DNA of 64,000 bases from Bacteroidales bacterium (GTDB lineage: Bacteria > Bacteroidota > Bacteroidia > Bacteroidales > UBA932): contig JAFVWT010000004.1 in assembly GCA_017501525.1 (NCBI GenBank), positions 180,547 to 244,546 of the forward strand, in the 5' to 3' direction. Position numbers and translations under genes: made by a program. The notes beneath the pieces were generated by a model that had not been told where the DNA came from, made no database searches, and saw only the letters and a program-made list of their open reading frames with translations. Positions 7,869-15,874 of the stretch are shown in pieces (positions within the stretch are counted from its first letter, which is position 1; each line of letters starts with the position of its first letter).

Positions 7869-8529
7869 CTATAAATACAATTTCTCCTTTTGGTTCATTA
7901 TTTTCGTACCAGGCGGCAAGTTCCGATAAAGTACCCCTTTTAGTCTCTTCATGAAGTTTGCTAATCTCCCGTGATACTGAGCATCTTCGTTCAGATCCGA
8001 AATATTCGGATAGCTGTTTCAATGTTTTTGCCAATCGGTATGGTGATTCGTAGAAAATCATCGTCCTTGGCTCTTCAGAAAGTTCTATAAGTCGTGTCAT
8101 TCTCCCTTTCTTGGGTGGGAGGAATCCTTCGAATGTGAATCTGTCGGTAGGAAGGCCGGAATTGACGAGTGCCGGCACAAATGCAGTTGCTCCGGGGAGT
8201 GTCTCCACTTCAATGTCGCATTCAACACATTTTCTTACAAGTAGAAATCCCGGATCAGAAATGGCGGGGGTTCCTGCATCCGAAATAAGGGCAATATTCA
8301 TTCCTGAGGCAATTCTTTGAGCGACATATTCCACTTTTTCGTGTTCATTGAACTTATGGTGGGATTCCATACGAGTGGTTATTTCATATCTGTTTAGCAG
8401 TACTTTGCTGGTTCTGGTATCCTCAGCAAGAATCAAATCTACACTCTTTAGAATATTAATGGCTCTAAAGGTGATATCCTCAAGATTTCCGACAGGTGTA
8501 GGTATAAGATATAATTTGCCCATTTTCAA
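7825..8529 (-). CDS. rsmI: 16S rRNA (cytidine-1402-2'-O)-methyltransferase
   Basis: 234 residues with the tetrapyrrole-methylase fold. GKLYLIPTPVGNLEDITFRA at the N-terminus, LAEDTRTSKVLL and SDAGTPAISDPG are the RsmI signature stretches that bind S-adenosylmethionine. The enzyme methylates C1402 in the ribosomal P site. It is shorter than E. coli RsmI (286), lacking most of the C-terminal extension, as is usual in Bacteroidota. It starts 3 bases after the upstream hypothetical gene. Confidence 0.93.
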   Translation of the reverse strand: MKMGKLYLIPTPVGNLEDITFRAINILKSVDLILAEDTRTSKVLLNRYEITTRMESHHKFNEHEKVEYVAQRIASGMNIALISDAGTPAISDPGFLLVRKCVECDIEVETLPGATAFVPALVNSGLPTDRFTFEGFLPPKKGRMTRLIELSEEPRTMIFYESPYRLAKTLKQLSEYFGSERRCSVSREISKLHEETKRGTLSELAAWYENNEPKGEIVFIVEGKDYVRKREKQQ

Positions 8530-8532
8530 GTT

Positions 8533-9291
8533 CTAAAATTTTCTTCTTACAGCCATGTAGAATCTGTAAACTGCGTCTGAATCTTCATCCCATTCGGGGA
8601 ATGTTGCCCTCATCTCTGAGATAACATCTGTGAATGAATCGCTCTCATTTATCCTCTCCAAAGTGAGTTCAAGCTGCTCTGAGTCTCCTCCGAACAATTC
8701 CCTTGTGAAATAAACTCTGTCGTTGAGGGAGATGGCGTCATCCAAATGGGCAACCTTTTCTCCTGTACGGTCAGTGTACCAATTGGGGTAGGATTGGGCT
8801 CCTTGTCCTAAAATTCCCTTTGTCGAGAAAAGTTCGCCAAGGATGGTCGCCTTTGTATCCTTCCCTTTGTCAATTATTTCGAACAATCCGCTATCTTCGT
8901 CATCTATCGAGAAAATATCTTCATCGTCAATAAGGAATTCATCCTCCTGGGCCTCCTTTCTATTGTCATCTTTTGTCATACCCTCATCTTGGGTGGGATG
9001 TTCGTTGAAGATATTGTCGGAAAACAGGGATTCCTCAGATTGTGTCTGCTTGGAGAGGTGTCTCTCCTGGAGAGTCCTTTTAGGGATTGTCTGATTTTGT
9101 TGAGAGAGTTCTGCGAGTTGTTTTTTTAATGTTTCTATTATAAGATCCCTTTCTTTAATTTCTTGAATCATAGATTCTTTCAGCCTGTTGAAAGAGGCAT
9201 CATTGTCTCTCTTGATTTCATCTATTTCCTTTTCTAGAAGGGTTAGCGCTTGATTGATTAAAGACTTTATCTCAGAATATCTCTCGGTCAT
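8533..9291 (-). CDS. Conserved Bacteroidales hypothetical with N-terminal coiled coil
   Basis: 252 residues in three parts. Residues 1-70 are a strongly charged coiled coil (LLEKEIDEIKRDNDASF and following). Residues 70-145 are a low-complexity acidic linker. Residues 150-252 form a compact domain containing LDDAISLNDRVYFTRELFGGD and LTLERINESDSFTDVISEM. The LNDRxxFxRELFGGD motif recurs in Bacteroidales proteins of unknown function. No signal peptide, so it is cytoplasmic. First gene of the run leading to rsmI, and divergent from tdk. Confidence 0.6.
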   Translation of the reverse strand: MTERYSEIKSLINQALTLLEKEIDEIKRDNDASFNRLKESMIQEIKERDLIIETLKKQLAELSQQNQTIPKRTLQERHLSKQTQSEESLFSDNIFNEHPTQDEGMTKDDNRKEAQEDEFLIDDEDIFSIDDEDSGLFEIIDKGKDTKATILGELFSTKGILGQGAQSYPNWYTDRTGEKVAHLDDAISLNDRVYFTRELFGGDSEQLELTLERINESDSFTDVISEMRATFPEWDEDSDAVYRFYMAVRRKF

Positions 9292-9304
9292 CGCAGGATT
9301 TTTT

Positions 9305-9362
9305 TAACTTTGTAAAAAATTGTTAAGTACAAAAGTACGGAAATGTTTTCAGAAAATGCAAA
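9305..9362. promoter_or_regulatory. Divergent promoters between the 8533-9291 gene and tdk
   Basis: Minus strand: CAAA (9359-9362) and CAAAAGTA (9330-9337) read as TTTG-N21-TACTTTTG, a good Bacteroidetes promoter for the run ending in DPP-IV. Its -33 box lies inside the first codons of tdk. Plus strand: TAACTTTG (9305-9312) is a -7 candidate for tdk, but it lacks a matching -33. The two overlap in a 51-base gap. Confidence 0.55.
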
Positions 9363-9912
9363 AAAACCGGGGTCGATAGAGGTTATTTGTGGCTCCATGT
9401 TTTCGGGGAAAACCGAAGAATTGATCAGACGACTCAGAAGGGCAAAATTTGCCAATCTGAGGGTCGAGATATTTAAACCTTGTATAGATACCAGGTATTC
9501 AGAAGATCAGGTGGTCTCGCATGACTCAACTGCTATTCTATCTACACCTGTGGACTCTTCAGGAAGTATTCTCCTCCTGTCCGGAGATGTAGATGTGGTC
9601 GGTATAGATGAAGCTCAATTTTTCGATGATGGGATAGTCGATGTATGTAAGCAACTTGCCTCTCAGGGTATACGTGTTATCGTTGCAGGTTTGGATATGG
9701 ATTATCTTGGTAAACCCTTTGGACCGATGCCTGCGCTTATGTCTGTAGCGGAGTTTGTAGATAAGGTGCATGCGATATGTGTCAGGTGCGGAGACCCTGC
9801 CCTGCATTCTCACCGTCTGTCAGAAAGCGACAAGCTGGTTGAGTTGGGTGAGAAGAATATTTATGAGCCACTTTGCCGTCATTGTTTCAATAAATTGGTC
9901 GAAAATGAGTAA
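9343..9912 (+). CDS. tdk: Thymidine kinase (TK1 type)
   Basis: 189 residues, typical for the small TK1-like enzymes. The P-loop is [11 protein letters not shown] (about 17-27), the Mg/base motif is [10 protein letters not shown], and a zinc site is formed by CVRC and CRHC near the C-terminus. It phosphorylates thymidine to dTMP in the salvage pathway. The lasso-loop region with [12 protein letters not shown] is also recognisable. Confidence 0.95.
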   Translation: MFSENAKKPGSIEVICGSMFSGKTEELIRRLRRAKFANLRVEIFKPCIDTRYSEDQVVSHDSTAILSTPVDSSGSILLLSGDVDVVGIDEAQFFDDGIVDVCKQLASQGIRVIVAGLDMDYLGKPFGPMPALMSVAEFVDKVHAICVRCGDPALHSHRLSESDKLVELGEKNIYEPLCRHCFNKLVENE

Positions 9913-9915
9913 AAT

Positions 9916-9946
9916 ATTGTAATCCTATTAAAAATATTTACTTTTG
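9916..9946 (+). promoter_or_regulatory. Promoter upstream of the CorC-like gene
   Basis: ATTG (9916-9919), a 19-base spacer and TACTTTTG (9939-9946) fit the Bacteroidetes promoter. Initiation would fall near 9953, which makes the GTG at 9955 unlikely and supports the ATG at 9964 as start. Confidence 0.6.
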
Positions 9947-9963
9947 TAGTTTATGTGTTAAAT

Positions 9964-11238
9964 ATGGAAATTCTTATAATATTTTTACTTATTTTCCTAA
10001 ATGGTCTCTTCTCGATGAGTGAAGTGGCCCTTATCAGTGCGAGAAAGTCAAGCATCAATGCAGATGTCAAGAGGGGAAGTCGTGCAGCTAAAAATGTTCA
10101 GTCTTTAATAGAGAAACCTAACAGATTTCTTTCTACCGTTCAGATTGGGATTACTCTCATAGGGATTCTGACCGGTATGTTCTCTGGAGATTCTATAGCA
10201 TCCGACCTGTCAGATGTCTTTGAAAAATGGGGATTGATTGAGTCTGTTTCACAGCCTCTTTCGCAGGTACTCATTATTGTTATTGTAACGTATTTTACAT
10301 TGATATTCGGTGAGTTGGTGCCTAAGAGATTTGGAATGAATGCTCCTGAAAGCATTGCAAAGAAGGTTTCCGGACCGATGCTGCTTCTATCTTGGATTGC
10401 AAAACCTTTCGTATGGATTTTGGATAAGAGCACTTCGTTCTTCGTGAAAATAGCAAGATTGGAGGAAAATGAGTCAAAAGTTACAGAGGAGGAAATTAAG
10501 TCAATGATAGCTGAGGGGGCTGAAGATGGAGAGGTTCAGGAAGTCGAGCAAGATATTGTGGAGAGGGTATTTTCTCTGGGAGATAGGAAGATAGAGTCTA
10601 TAATGACTTCACGCAACGAGATTGTATGGATTGATAAGGGTATGACAAACAAGGAGATTGCTCATACAGTGGAGGAAAATCTATTTGAAGTGTATCCTGT
10701 CGGTGATGGTTCATTAGATGAGATTGTTGGGGTAGTCTATCTGAAGGACTTGTTTGGAAAATTGGAGAAGAACGATTTTTCTATTGATAAAATTCTTAAG
10801 CCTGCCCAGTATTTTCATGAGTATACCGATGTATATAAGGTACTCGAGCAGATGAAAAAACTACAAGTTGCATACGGACTGGTATGTGATGAATTTGGTG
10901 TCTGTCAAGGTATTGTTACTCATAAGGATATTCTTGAGGGCTTGGTAGGAACCATTGATGATGAAGATGAACCCGATATCATTGAACGTAGCGGAGGATC
11001 AGGTTGGCTAGTGGACGGGCAATGTCAGTTTTACGATTTTCTTGCCCATTTTGATATGGAGTCTCTCTCTGCTGACAATGATTTCAATACAGTGGGAGGT
11101 CTGATATTGGAACTTATGGAGCATATCCCAACATCAGGAGAATCAGTTGAGTGGAATGGGCTAAGATTAGAAGTAATGGATATGGACGGGGCGAGAATTG
11201 ATAAAGTATTGGTAACAAAAACCCAGAGTTCTGATTAA
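9964..11238 (+). CDS. CNNM/CorC-type membrane protein with CBS pair (hemolysin family)
   Basis: About 424 residues. The N-terminal DUF21/CNNM domain has three to four membrane segments and the conserved NGLFSMSEVALISARKS and FGELVPKRFGMNAPE. It is followed by a CBS pair (about 200-335, IMTSRNEIVWIDKG, VVYLKDLFG, GVCQGIVTHKDILE) and a CorC_HlyC domain ending the protein. Family members transport or sense divalent cations such as Mg. The Flavobacteriia relative GldE has the same layout. The start is set at the ATG by the promoter position. The next gene starts one base after the stop, so the two are translationally coupled. Confidence 0.85.
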   Translation: MEILIIFLLIFLNGLFSMSEVALISARKSSINADVKRGSRAAKNVQSLIEKPNRFLSTVQIGITLIGILTGMFSGDSIASDLSDVFEKWGLIESVSQPLSQVLIIVIVTYFTLIFGELVPKRFGMNAPESIAKKVSGPMLLLSWIAKPFVWILDKSTSFFVKIARLEENESKVTEEEIKSMIAEGAEDGEVQEVEQDIVERVFSLGDRKIESIMTSRNEIVWIDKGMTNKEIAHTVEENLFEVYPVGDGSLDEIVGVVYLKDLFGKLEKNDFSIDKILKPAQYFHEYTDVYKVLEQMKKLQVAYGLVCDEFGVCQGIVTHKDILEGLVGTIDDEDEPDIIERSGGSGWLVDGQCQFYDFLAHFDMESLSADNDFNTVGGLILELMEHIPTSGESVEWNGLRLEVMDMDGARIDKVLVTKTQSSD

Positions 11239-11239
11239 T

Positions 11240-11932
11240 ATGAAGAATATTGTGAAACTCATACCGATTTTAGTCTTAACATTTTTTGTTGGGACTTTTT
11301 CTCTTTTTGCGCAAGAGCTCGATTTGCAGAGTTATGCTCCGTTGACCAAAGGGCTTGAACTCAAATATGCGAATTATGATGAGGATGGGGAGATTTCAGG
11401 CTACTACATTATGAAAGTAGTGAGTGTAAGTGGCAATTTCTCCAAAGGTGAGATTGTTTTTGACCAGCATTTTTTTGATGAAGACTATGAACCGGTCTTT
11501 GATGACAATAATCTCAGAATGGTAGTGAGTGTGGGACCTGATGGTCATTATTCCAAAATGGATGAATTGGGAAAACTGATGAAGGTTCAGGAAGATGTCT
11601 CCAAAGGCGATGTCAGTACCATACCATCGGATATTGAGGTAGGTAGCGTTATTGATAATGGGGTAATGAATGTCAAGGCAGGCAATATGTCTGCCAAGAT
11701 TCTTACTAGTGATAGAAAAGTGGTCAGAAAGGAGACGATTACTACTTCAGCAGGTGAATTTGAGGCATTTGTGGTAAAAGAAACTCAGATTACAAAAGCT
11801 GTTATCTCAAAAGAGTATCATCTGGAAACATGGTATGTTCGTGGAATTGGAGCTGTCAAGCAGTTAGTTTATGATAGAAAGGGGCGCCTTGAGATGTCTC
11901 AGGAGTTAGTGTCATTTCAGATCAACCAATAG
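11240..11932 (+). CDS. Exported protein of unknown function (TapB/DUF3108-like)
   Basis: 230 residues with a signal peptide ending near FSLFAQ. The rest is predicted beta-rich: LTKGLELKYANYDEDGEISGYYIMKV, a central DVEVGSVI-type turn, TITTSAGEFEAFVVKE and HLETWYVRGIGAVKQLVYDRKGRL. The pattern of a threonine-rich strand leading to a W-Y-x-x-G-x-G-x-V motif is found in Bacteroidales exported proteins grouped with DUF3108. No catalytic residues can be named. Located between the CorC-like gene and the ABC exporter, in the same direction. Confidence 0.55.
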   Translation: MKNIVKLIPILVLTFFVGTFSLFAQELDLQSYAPLTKGLELKYANYDEDGEISGYYIMKVVSVSGNFSKGEIVFDQHFFDEDYEPVFDDNNLRMVVSVGPDGHYSKMDELGKLMKVQEDVSKGDVSTIPSDIEVGSVIDNGVMNVKAGNMSAKILTSDRKVVRKETITTSAGEFEAFVVKETQITKAVISKEYHLETWYVRGIGAVKQLVYDRKGRLEMSQELVSFQINQ

Positions 11933-11998
11933 AATCTTTGTAGGAAATAAGGAGGGGAAGAGATGTATTCCCTTCAAATATTTAATAGAATCAAATAT

Positions 11999-12916
11999 AT
12001 GAATACAATTTCGTGTAAGAACATTGTAAAGAGATTTGGGGAATATACCGCTTTGAACAATGTCTCAATTGATGTCCCCAAAGGGACAATTTTTGGTCTT
12101 TTAGGACCTAATGGTGCCGGTAAGACCACACTGATACGTATTATAAACCAGATAACTATACCGGATGGCGGGAGTGTCTATTTTAATGGAAAGCTTTTAG
12201 CTCCTGAAGATGTGTATCGTATAGGATACCTCCCTGAGGAAAGGGGACTTTATAAAAAAATGAAGGTTGGTGAGCAGGCTATGTATCTTGCCCGTTTGAA
12301 AGGACTTTCATCCAAAGAAGCAATGGCACGTCTTAAAGAGTGGTTTGTCAAGTTCGGTATTGAACAGTGGTGGGGTAAGAAGGTTGAAGAACTATCTAAA
12401 GGGATGGCCCAAAAGGTGCAGTTCATTACCACCGTTCTACACAGACCTGAACTTCTGATTCTGGATGAGCCATTTTCCGGATTTGACCCTGTCAATGTGC
12501 AGCTTATCAGAGATGAAATAATAAAGATGAAGGAGAGTGGAACGACCATAATTCTTTCAACACATAATATGGAGTCAGTGGAGGAGTTGTGTGACAATAT
12601 TGCTTTGATCAATAAATCTAATCTTGTGGTGACCGGTTCGGTGGATGCTATCCGTCGTGAGCATGGTGATAACAGTGTTGAGATATTGTATCGTTCAGAA
12701 GATCCATTGCATCTTTCATCTTCTCTTTTAAATGTTGCATCGGACGATATTTATAAAGGAAGTCGCAGGGCAATCATAGATGTTGTAAAAGGGACATCTT
12801 CTCAGCAGATACTCTCTGAGATTATCTCAGCAAATGTAGATGTTGTCTCTTACCGGGAGATGATACCAAGTATGAACAATATTTTTATCAAATTAGTAAA
12901 AGGGGAGGACAAATAG
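11999..12916 (+). CDS. ABC transporter ATP-binding protein (ABC-2/NatA type)
   Basis: About 305 residues. Walker A GPNGAGKTT, signature LSKGMAQKVQ, Walker B LLILDEPFSGFDP and the switch histidine in STHNME are all intact. The C-terminal 80 residues are the accessory region seen in NatA-like exporters. I prefer the ATG at 11999 (MNTISCKNIVKRFG) over the one at 11963, whose extra 12 residues do not match the family. The permease follows after one base, so this pair forms a two-gene exporter of unknown substrate. Confidence 0.9.
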   Translation: MNTISCKNIVKRFGEYTALNNVSIDVPKGTIFGLLGPNGAGKTTLIRIINQITIPDGGSVYFNGKLLAPEDVYRIGYLPEERGLYKKMKVGEQAMYLARLKGLSSKEAMARLKEWFVKFGIEQWWGKKVEELSKGMAQKVQFITTVLHRPELLILDEPFSGFDPVNVQLIRDEIIKMKESGTTIILSTHNMESVEELCDNIALINKSNLVVTGSVDAIRREHGDNSVEILYRSEDPLHLSSSLLNVASDDIYKGSRRAIIDVVKGTSSQQILSEIISANVDVVSYREMIPSMNNIFIKLVKGEDK

Positions 12917-12917
12917 T

Positions 12918-14264
12918 ATGAATTTCAAGAAGATAAGACTTGTCGCAGGTAGAGAATTCTCTATCAGGGTAAAGAAGAAATCGTTTATTCTGACCACAAT
13001 TCTAACACCCATCCTTTTTGTCGCTTTGGCTGTATCTCCATCATTGTTTATGATGTTAGATATGGACAATACACAGGATAAGATATTGGTTATAGATAAT
13101 TCGGATGTAATAGCCCAATCATTGGTCAGCACTGAACAATTGCTTTATAAAATTAGTGAAGAAAAGGATATAGAGGTACTTAAGGCAGATTTTGAGAAAC
13201 TGGATGCTACCGCTGTAATCTCGATTTCCCCTTTCGATACCCTCAACAATGTATCTGTAGTTGCCTACTCAGTGAAGCAGCTCGATGTTAATCTGACCAC
13301 CGATATCACTGATGATATTAATAAGATAGTGGAACAGTATAAATTAAAACAATACGATATAGAAAACTTTGAGCAAATTCTTGCAGATATAAATACCCCG
13401 ATGTCTTTTAATAACTACATTATCGGAGAAGATGGGCAGGAGAAGGAGTCTATGGTGGAGATTAATATGATGATTTCTCTTGTTATGGGGATGATTATCT
13501 ATATGTTTGTCGCTATGTTTGGTAATATGGTAATGACAAGTGTAATCAATGAGAAATCCAATAAGATAGTTGAGGTAATTGTCTCGTCAGTAAAACCTTT
13601 CGACCTTATGATGGGTAAGATTATCGGTGTCGCTTCTGTAGCTTTGACCCAGTTCCTTATTTGGGTTGTTTTGACGATTGCCATATTGATGGGTGTGACA
13701 ACTTTTGCCGGGGGAGAACTCCTGTCTAATCCTGAAATGGTAGAACAAATGGGAACGATGGCTCCTATGGATGCGGAACAGATGGAAGCTTTAACCTCAG
13801 AAAGTGGTATAGGAGAAGTTATAGGTGCGATTGCAAACGTAAATTGGGGATATATTATCGGTTGTTTCCTAATATATTTTGTTTTGGGATATCTCCTGTA
13901 TGCCTCGATGTTTGCAGCTGTGGGGTCTGCTGTGGAGAATGAGGCTGATACAAGCCAATTGATGATCCCTATTACAATTCCATTGATTATCGGTCTCCTT
14001 ATTATGATGCAGACTTTCAACAATCCCGACAGCAGTCTCTCGTTCTGGGCCTCGATGATTCCATTTACCTCGCCAATGGTAATGTTGGCTCGTGTCCCTT
14101 TTGAAGGTGGAGTACCTACATGGGAGTTGTTGCTATCTATTGGAATTTTGCTCCTTACAATTGTTATTGTTGTCTATATTGCTGCAAAGATATATCGTGT
14201 AGGAATCTTGATGACAGGCAAAAAGTATTCATGGAAAGATATTTGGACTTGGATTAAATATTAA
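12918..14264 (+). CDS. ABC-2 type permease (NatB-like)
   Basis: 448 residues with the typical ABC-2 layout. A first membrane helix near residues 22-44 (SFILTTILTPILFVALAV) is followed by a large extracytoplasmic loop of about 140 residues, then five or six helices (from about 185). The cytoplasmic motif NEKSNKIVEVIVSSVKPFDLMMGKIIGV is the conserved ABC-2 coupling segment. It pairs with the ATPase encoded immediately upstream. Na+/drug or lipoprotein-related export has been shown for relatives, but no substrate can be inferred here. Its stop overlaps the next ATG (TAATG). Confidence 0.88.
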   Translation: MNFKKIRLVAGREFSIRVKKKSFILTTILTPILFVALAVSPSLFMMLDMDNTQDKILVIDNSDVIAQSLVSTEQLLYKISEEKDIEVLKADFEKLDATAVISISPFDTLNNVSVVAYSVKQLDVNLTTDITDDINKIVEQYKLKQYDIENFEQILADINTPMSFNNYIIGEDGQEKESMVEINMMISLVMGMIIYMFVAMFGNMVMTSVINEKSNKIVEVIVSSVKPFDLMMGKIIGVASVALTQFLIWVVLTIAILMGVTTFAGGELLSNPEMVEQMGTMAPMDAEQMEALTSESGIGEVIGAIANVNWGYIIGCFLIYFVLGYLLYASMFAAVGSAVENEADTSQLMIPITIPLIIGLLIMMQTFNNPDSSLSFWASMIPFTSPMVMLARVPFEGGVPTWELLLSIGILLLTIVIVVYIAAKIYRVGILMTGKKYSWKDIWTWIKY

Positions 14265-15016
14265 TGCTTATGAAAACGAAGTTGTATTTTATTATCCTAT
14301 GGGCTCTTTTTTCTCTCACTGCCACCGGACAAAACTTTAAGTATCATTGGCAAAGAGTCAGAATGGATACTACCTACGAAACGACAACTATATATGATGT
14401 AGATAGAATAGTCGCAGCACATCAGGAGCAGATAGCCCCTTTGATGGAAATTCTTATCTATTCAGAAGAAGAAATTGTCTCAAAACAGCCTGAGAGTGCC
14501 CTTTCCAATCTTGTGGCGGATGTTTTGCTTGAGACAGCCGGAGAATATATTGAAAATGATTATCCGACCATGTCGCTGACAAACTATGGAGGGATCAGGA
14601 GCAATTTACCATCCGGTGCAGTCAGACTTTACGATATATATTCCACATTTCCTTTTAACAACAGTATTGTTGTTGCAGAGTTGACAGGCAAAGAGGTAAG
14701 GAAAATTATCAAGAGATTTGCTTCCCGCGAGAAGTTTGAGGCGCTTGGAGGAGTTGAGATTGTTGTAGACAAGAAGGAGTTGAAGAAGTGTCTTATCGGG
14801 GGAGTTCCTCTTGAGGATAACAAGATGTACAACATTGTTACAATAGATTTTCTGCTCGATGGTGGAGATAGATTCAATATTGGGGAAAATGCAGAACAAG
14901 TGACCCGTACTGGAATTGTGATTAGAGATGCTGTGGAGAAACATCTCCGCGAATTGTCTGAGTCCGGTGTTGTATTGAAGAACAAAGGAGATGGAAGGGT
15001 CAAAATATATAAATAG
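14264..15016 (+). CDS. 5'-nucleotidase C-terminal-domain protein (exported, split from its catalytic partner)
   Basis: 250 residues with a signal peptide (FIILWALFSLTATGQ). The body matches only the substrate-binding C-terminal domain of UshA-type 5'-nucleotidases: SALSNLVADVL, TNYGGIRSNLPSGAVRLYDIYSTFPFNNSIV (quoted in parts), LTGKEVRKII and LLDGGDRF. The metallophosphatase domain is in the next gene, 18 bases downstream. Each half has its own signal peptide and the order is C-terminal half first, so this is a real two-gene arrangement rather than a frameshift. An alternative ATG lies two codons in (14270). Confidence 0.8.
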   Translation: MLMKTKLYFIILWALFSLTATGQNFKYHWQRVRMDTTYETTTIYDVDRIVAAHQEQIAPLMEILIYSEEEIVSKQPESALSNLVADVLLETAGEYIENDYPTMSLTNYGGIRSNLPSGAVRLYDIYSTFPFNNSIVVAELTGKEVRKIIKRFASREKFEALGGVEIVVDKKELKKCLIGGVPLEDNKMYNIVTIDFLLDGGDRFNIGENAEQVTRTGIVIRDAVEKHLRELSESGVVLKNKGDGRVKIYK

Positions 15017-15034
15017 GAAATAGGAGGTATTGTT

Positions 15035-15862
15035 ATGAATTTTAAGACTATTATACTTATTGGAGCATTGTCCCTACTTGCAGGAGAATATATTTCTGCT
15101 CAGAATATTGTGATACTCCATACGAATGATACCCATTCGCAGATTGAGCCTATCAGAGTGGGTAAAGGTAGTGGCGCGGGTGGTGTTCACCGTCGTGCAG
15201 AGTATTTTTCCCAGGTTAAGGCACAGAATGAGAATGTGTTGATTCTCGATGCCGGAGATTATAACCAAGGTACTCCCTATTTTACTGTCTTTAATGGTGA
15301 CTTGGAAGTAGAACTGATGAATGCTTTGGGTTATGATGTTGTGGCTATTGGAAATCATGAATTTGATAATGGTGTCGAGGAATTGGCGCGCAGACTATCA
15401 AAGGCAAAATACAAGACCGTTTGTGCAAACTATGATTTTACAGGAACTCCTTTAGAAGGGTTAGTGGAGCCGTATGTGATTGTAAATAAGGGAGGAAAGA
15501 AAATAGGGATTATCGGATTGACCATTAATGTGAGAACATTAGTATCAGCCCAGAATCGCGAAGCAATAGTATATAATGATGTTTACGAAGTGGCTAATAA
15601 ATTAGCTAAACGACTTAAAAATGAGGATAAGTGTGATTTGGTTATTGCCTTGACTCATATCGGATACTCAGCCTACCCAAATCAGGTCTCAGATATATCG
15701 TTAGCACAAAAAACTGCCAATATTGATATTATTATCGGTGGTCACTCCCATACGTTCCTCAAATCTGAAAGGATTTATCAAAATCTTAAAGGTGAAGATG
15801 TTTTAATACTTCAAGCCGGTGCCCAAGGAGAATATGTCGGAAGACTTGATCTGGAGTTTTAG
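15035..15862 (+). CDS. 5'-nucleotidase metallophosphatase domain protein (exported)
   Basis: 275 residues, signal peptide ending at YISAQ. The dinuclear metal site motifs of the calcineurin-like fold are complete: LHTNDTHSQ, LDAGDYNQGTPYF, GNHEFDNG, ALTHIGY and IIGGHSHTFL. The protein stops where the hinge to the C-terminal domain would begin. It would dephosphorylate nucleotides or related phosphoesters in the periplasm, probably together with the product of the preceding gene. Confidence 0.85.
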   Translation: MNFKTIILIGALSLLAGEYISAQNIVILHTNDTHSQIEPIRVGKGSGAGGVHRRAEYFSQVKAQNENVLILDAGDYNQGTPYFTVFNGDLEVELMNALGYDVVAIGNHEFDNGVEELARRLSKAKYKTVCANYDFTGTPLEGLVEPYVIVNKGGKKIGIIGLTINVRTLVSAQNREAIVYNDVYEVANKLAKRLKNEDKCDLVIALTHIGYSAYPNQVSDISLAQKTANIDIIIGGHSHTFLKSERIYQNLKGEDVLILQAGAQGEYVGRLDLEF

Positions 15863-15874
15863 GGATCTCTCTTT

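Noticed and set aside
14264-15862. Split 5'-nucleotidase considered as a frameshifted gene
   Set aside because: Two signal peptides, a stop plus 18-base gap, and reversed domain order exclude a simple frameshift.
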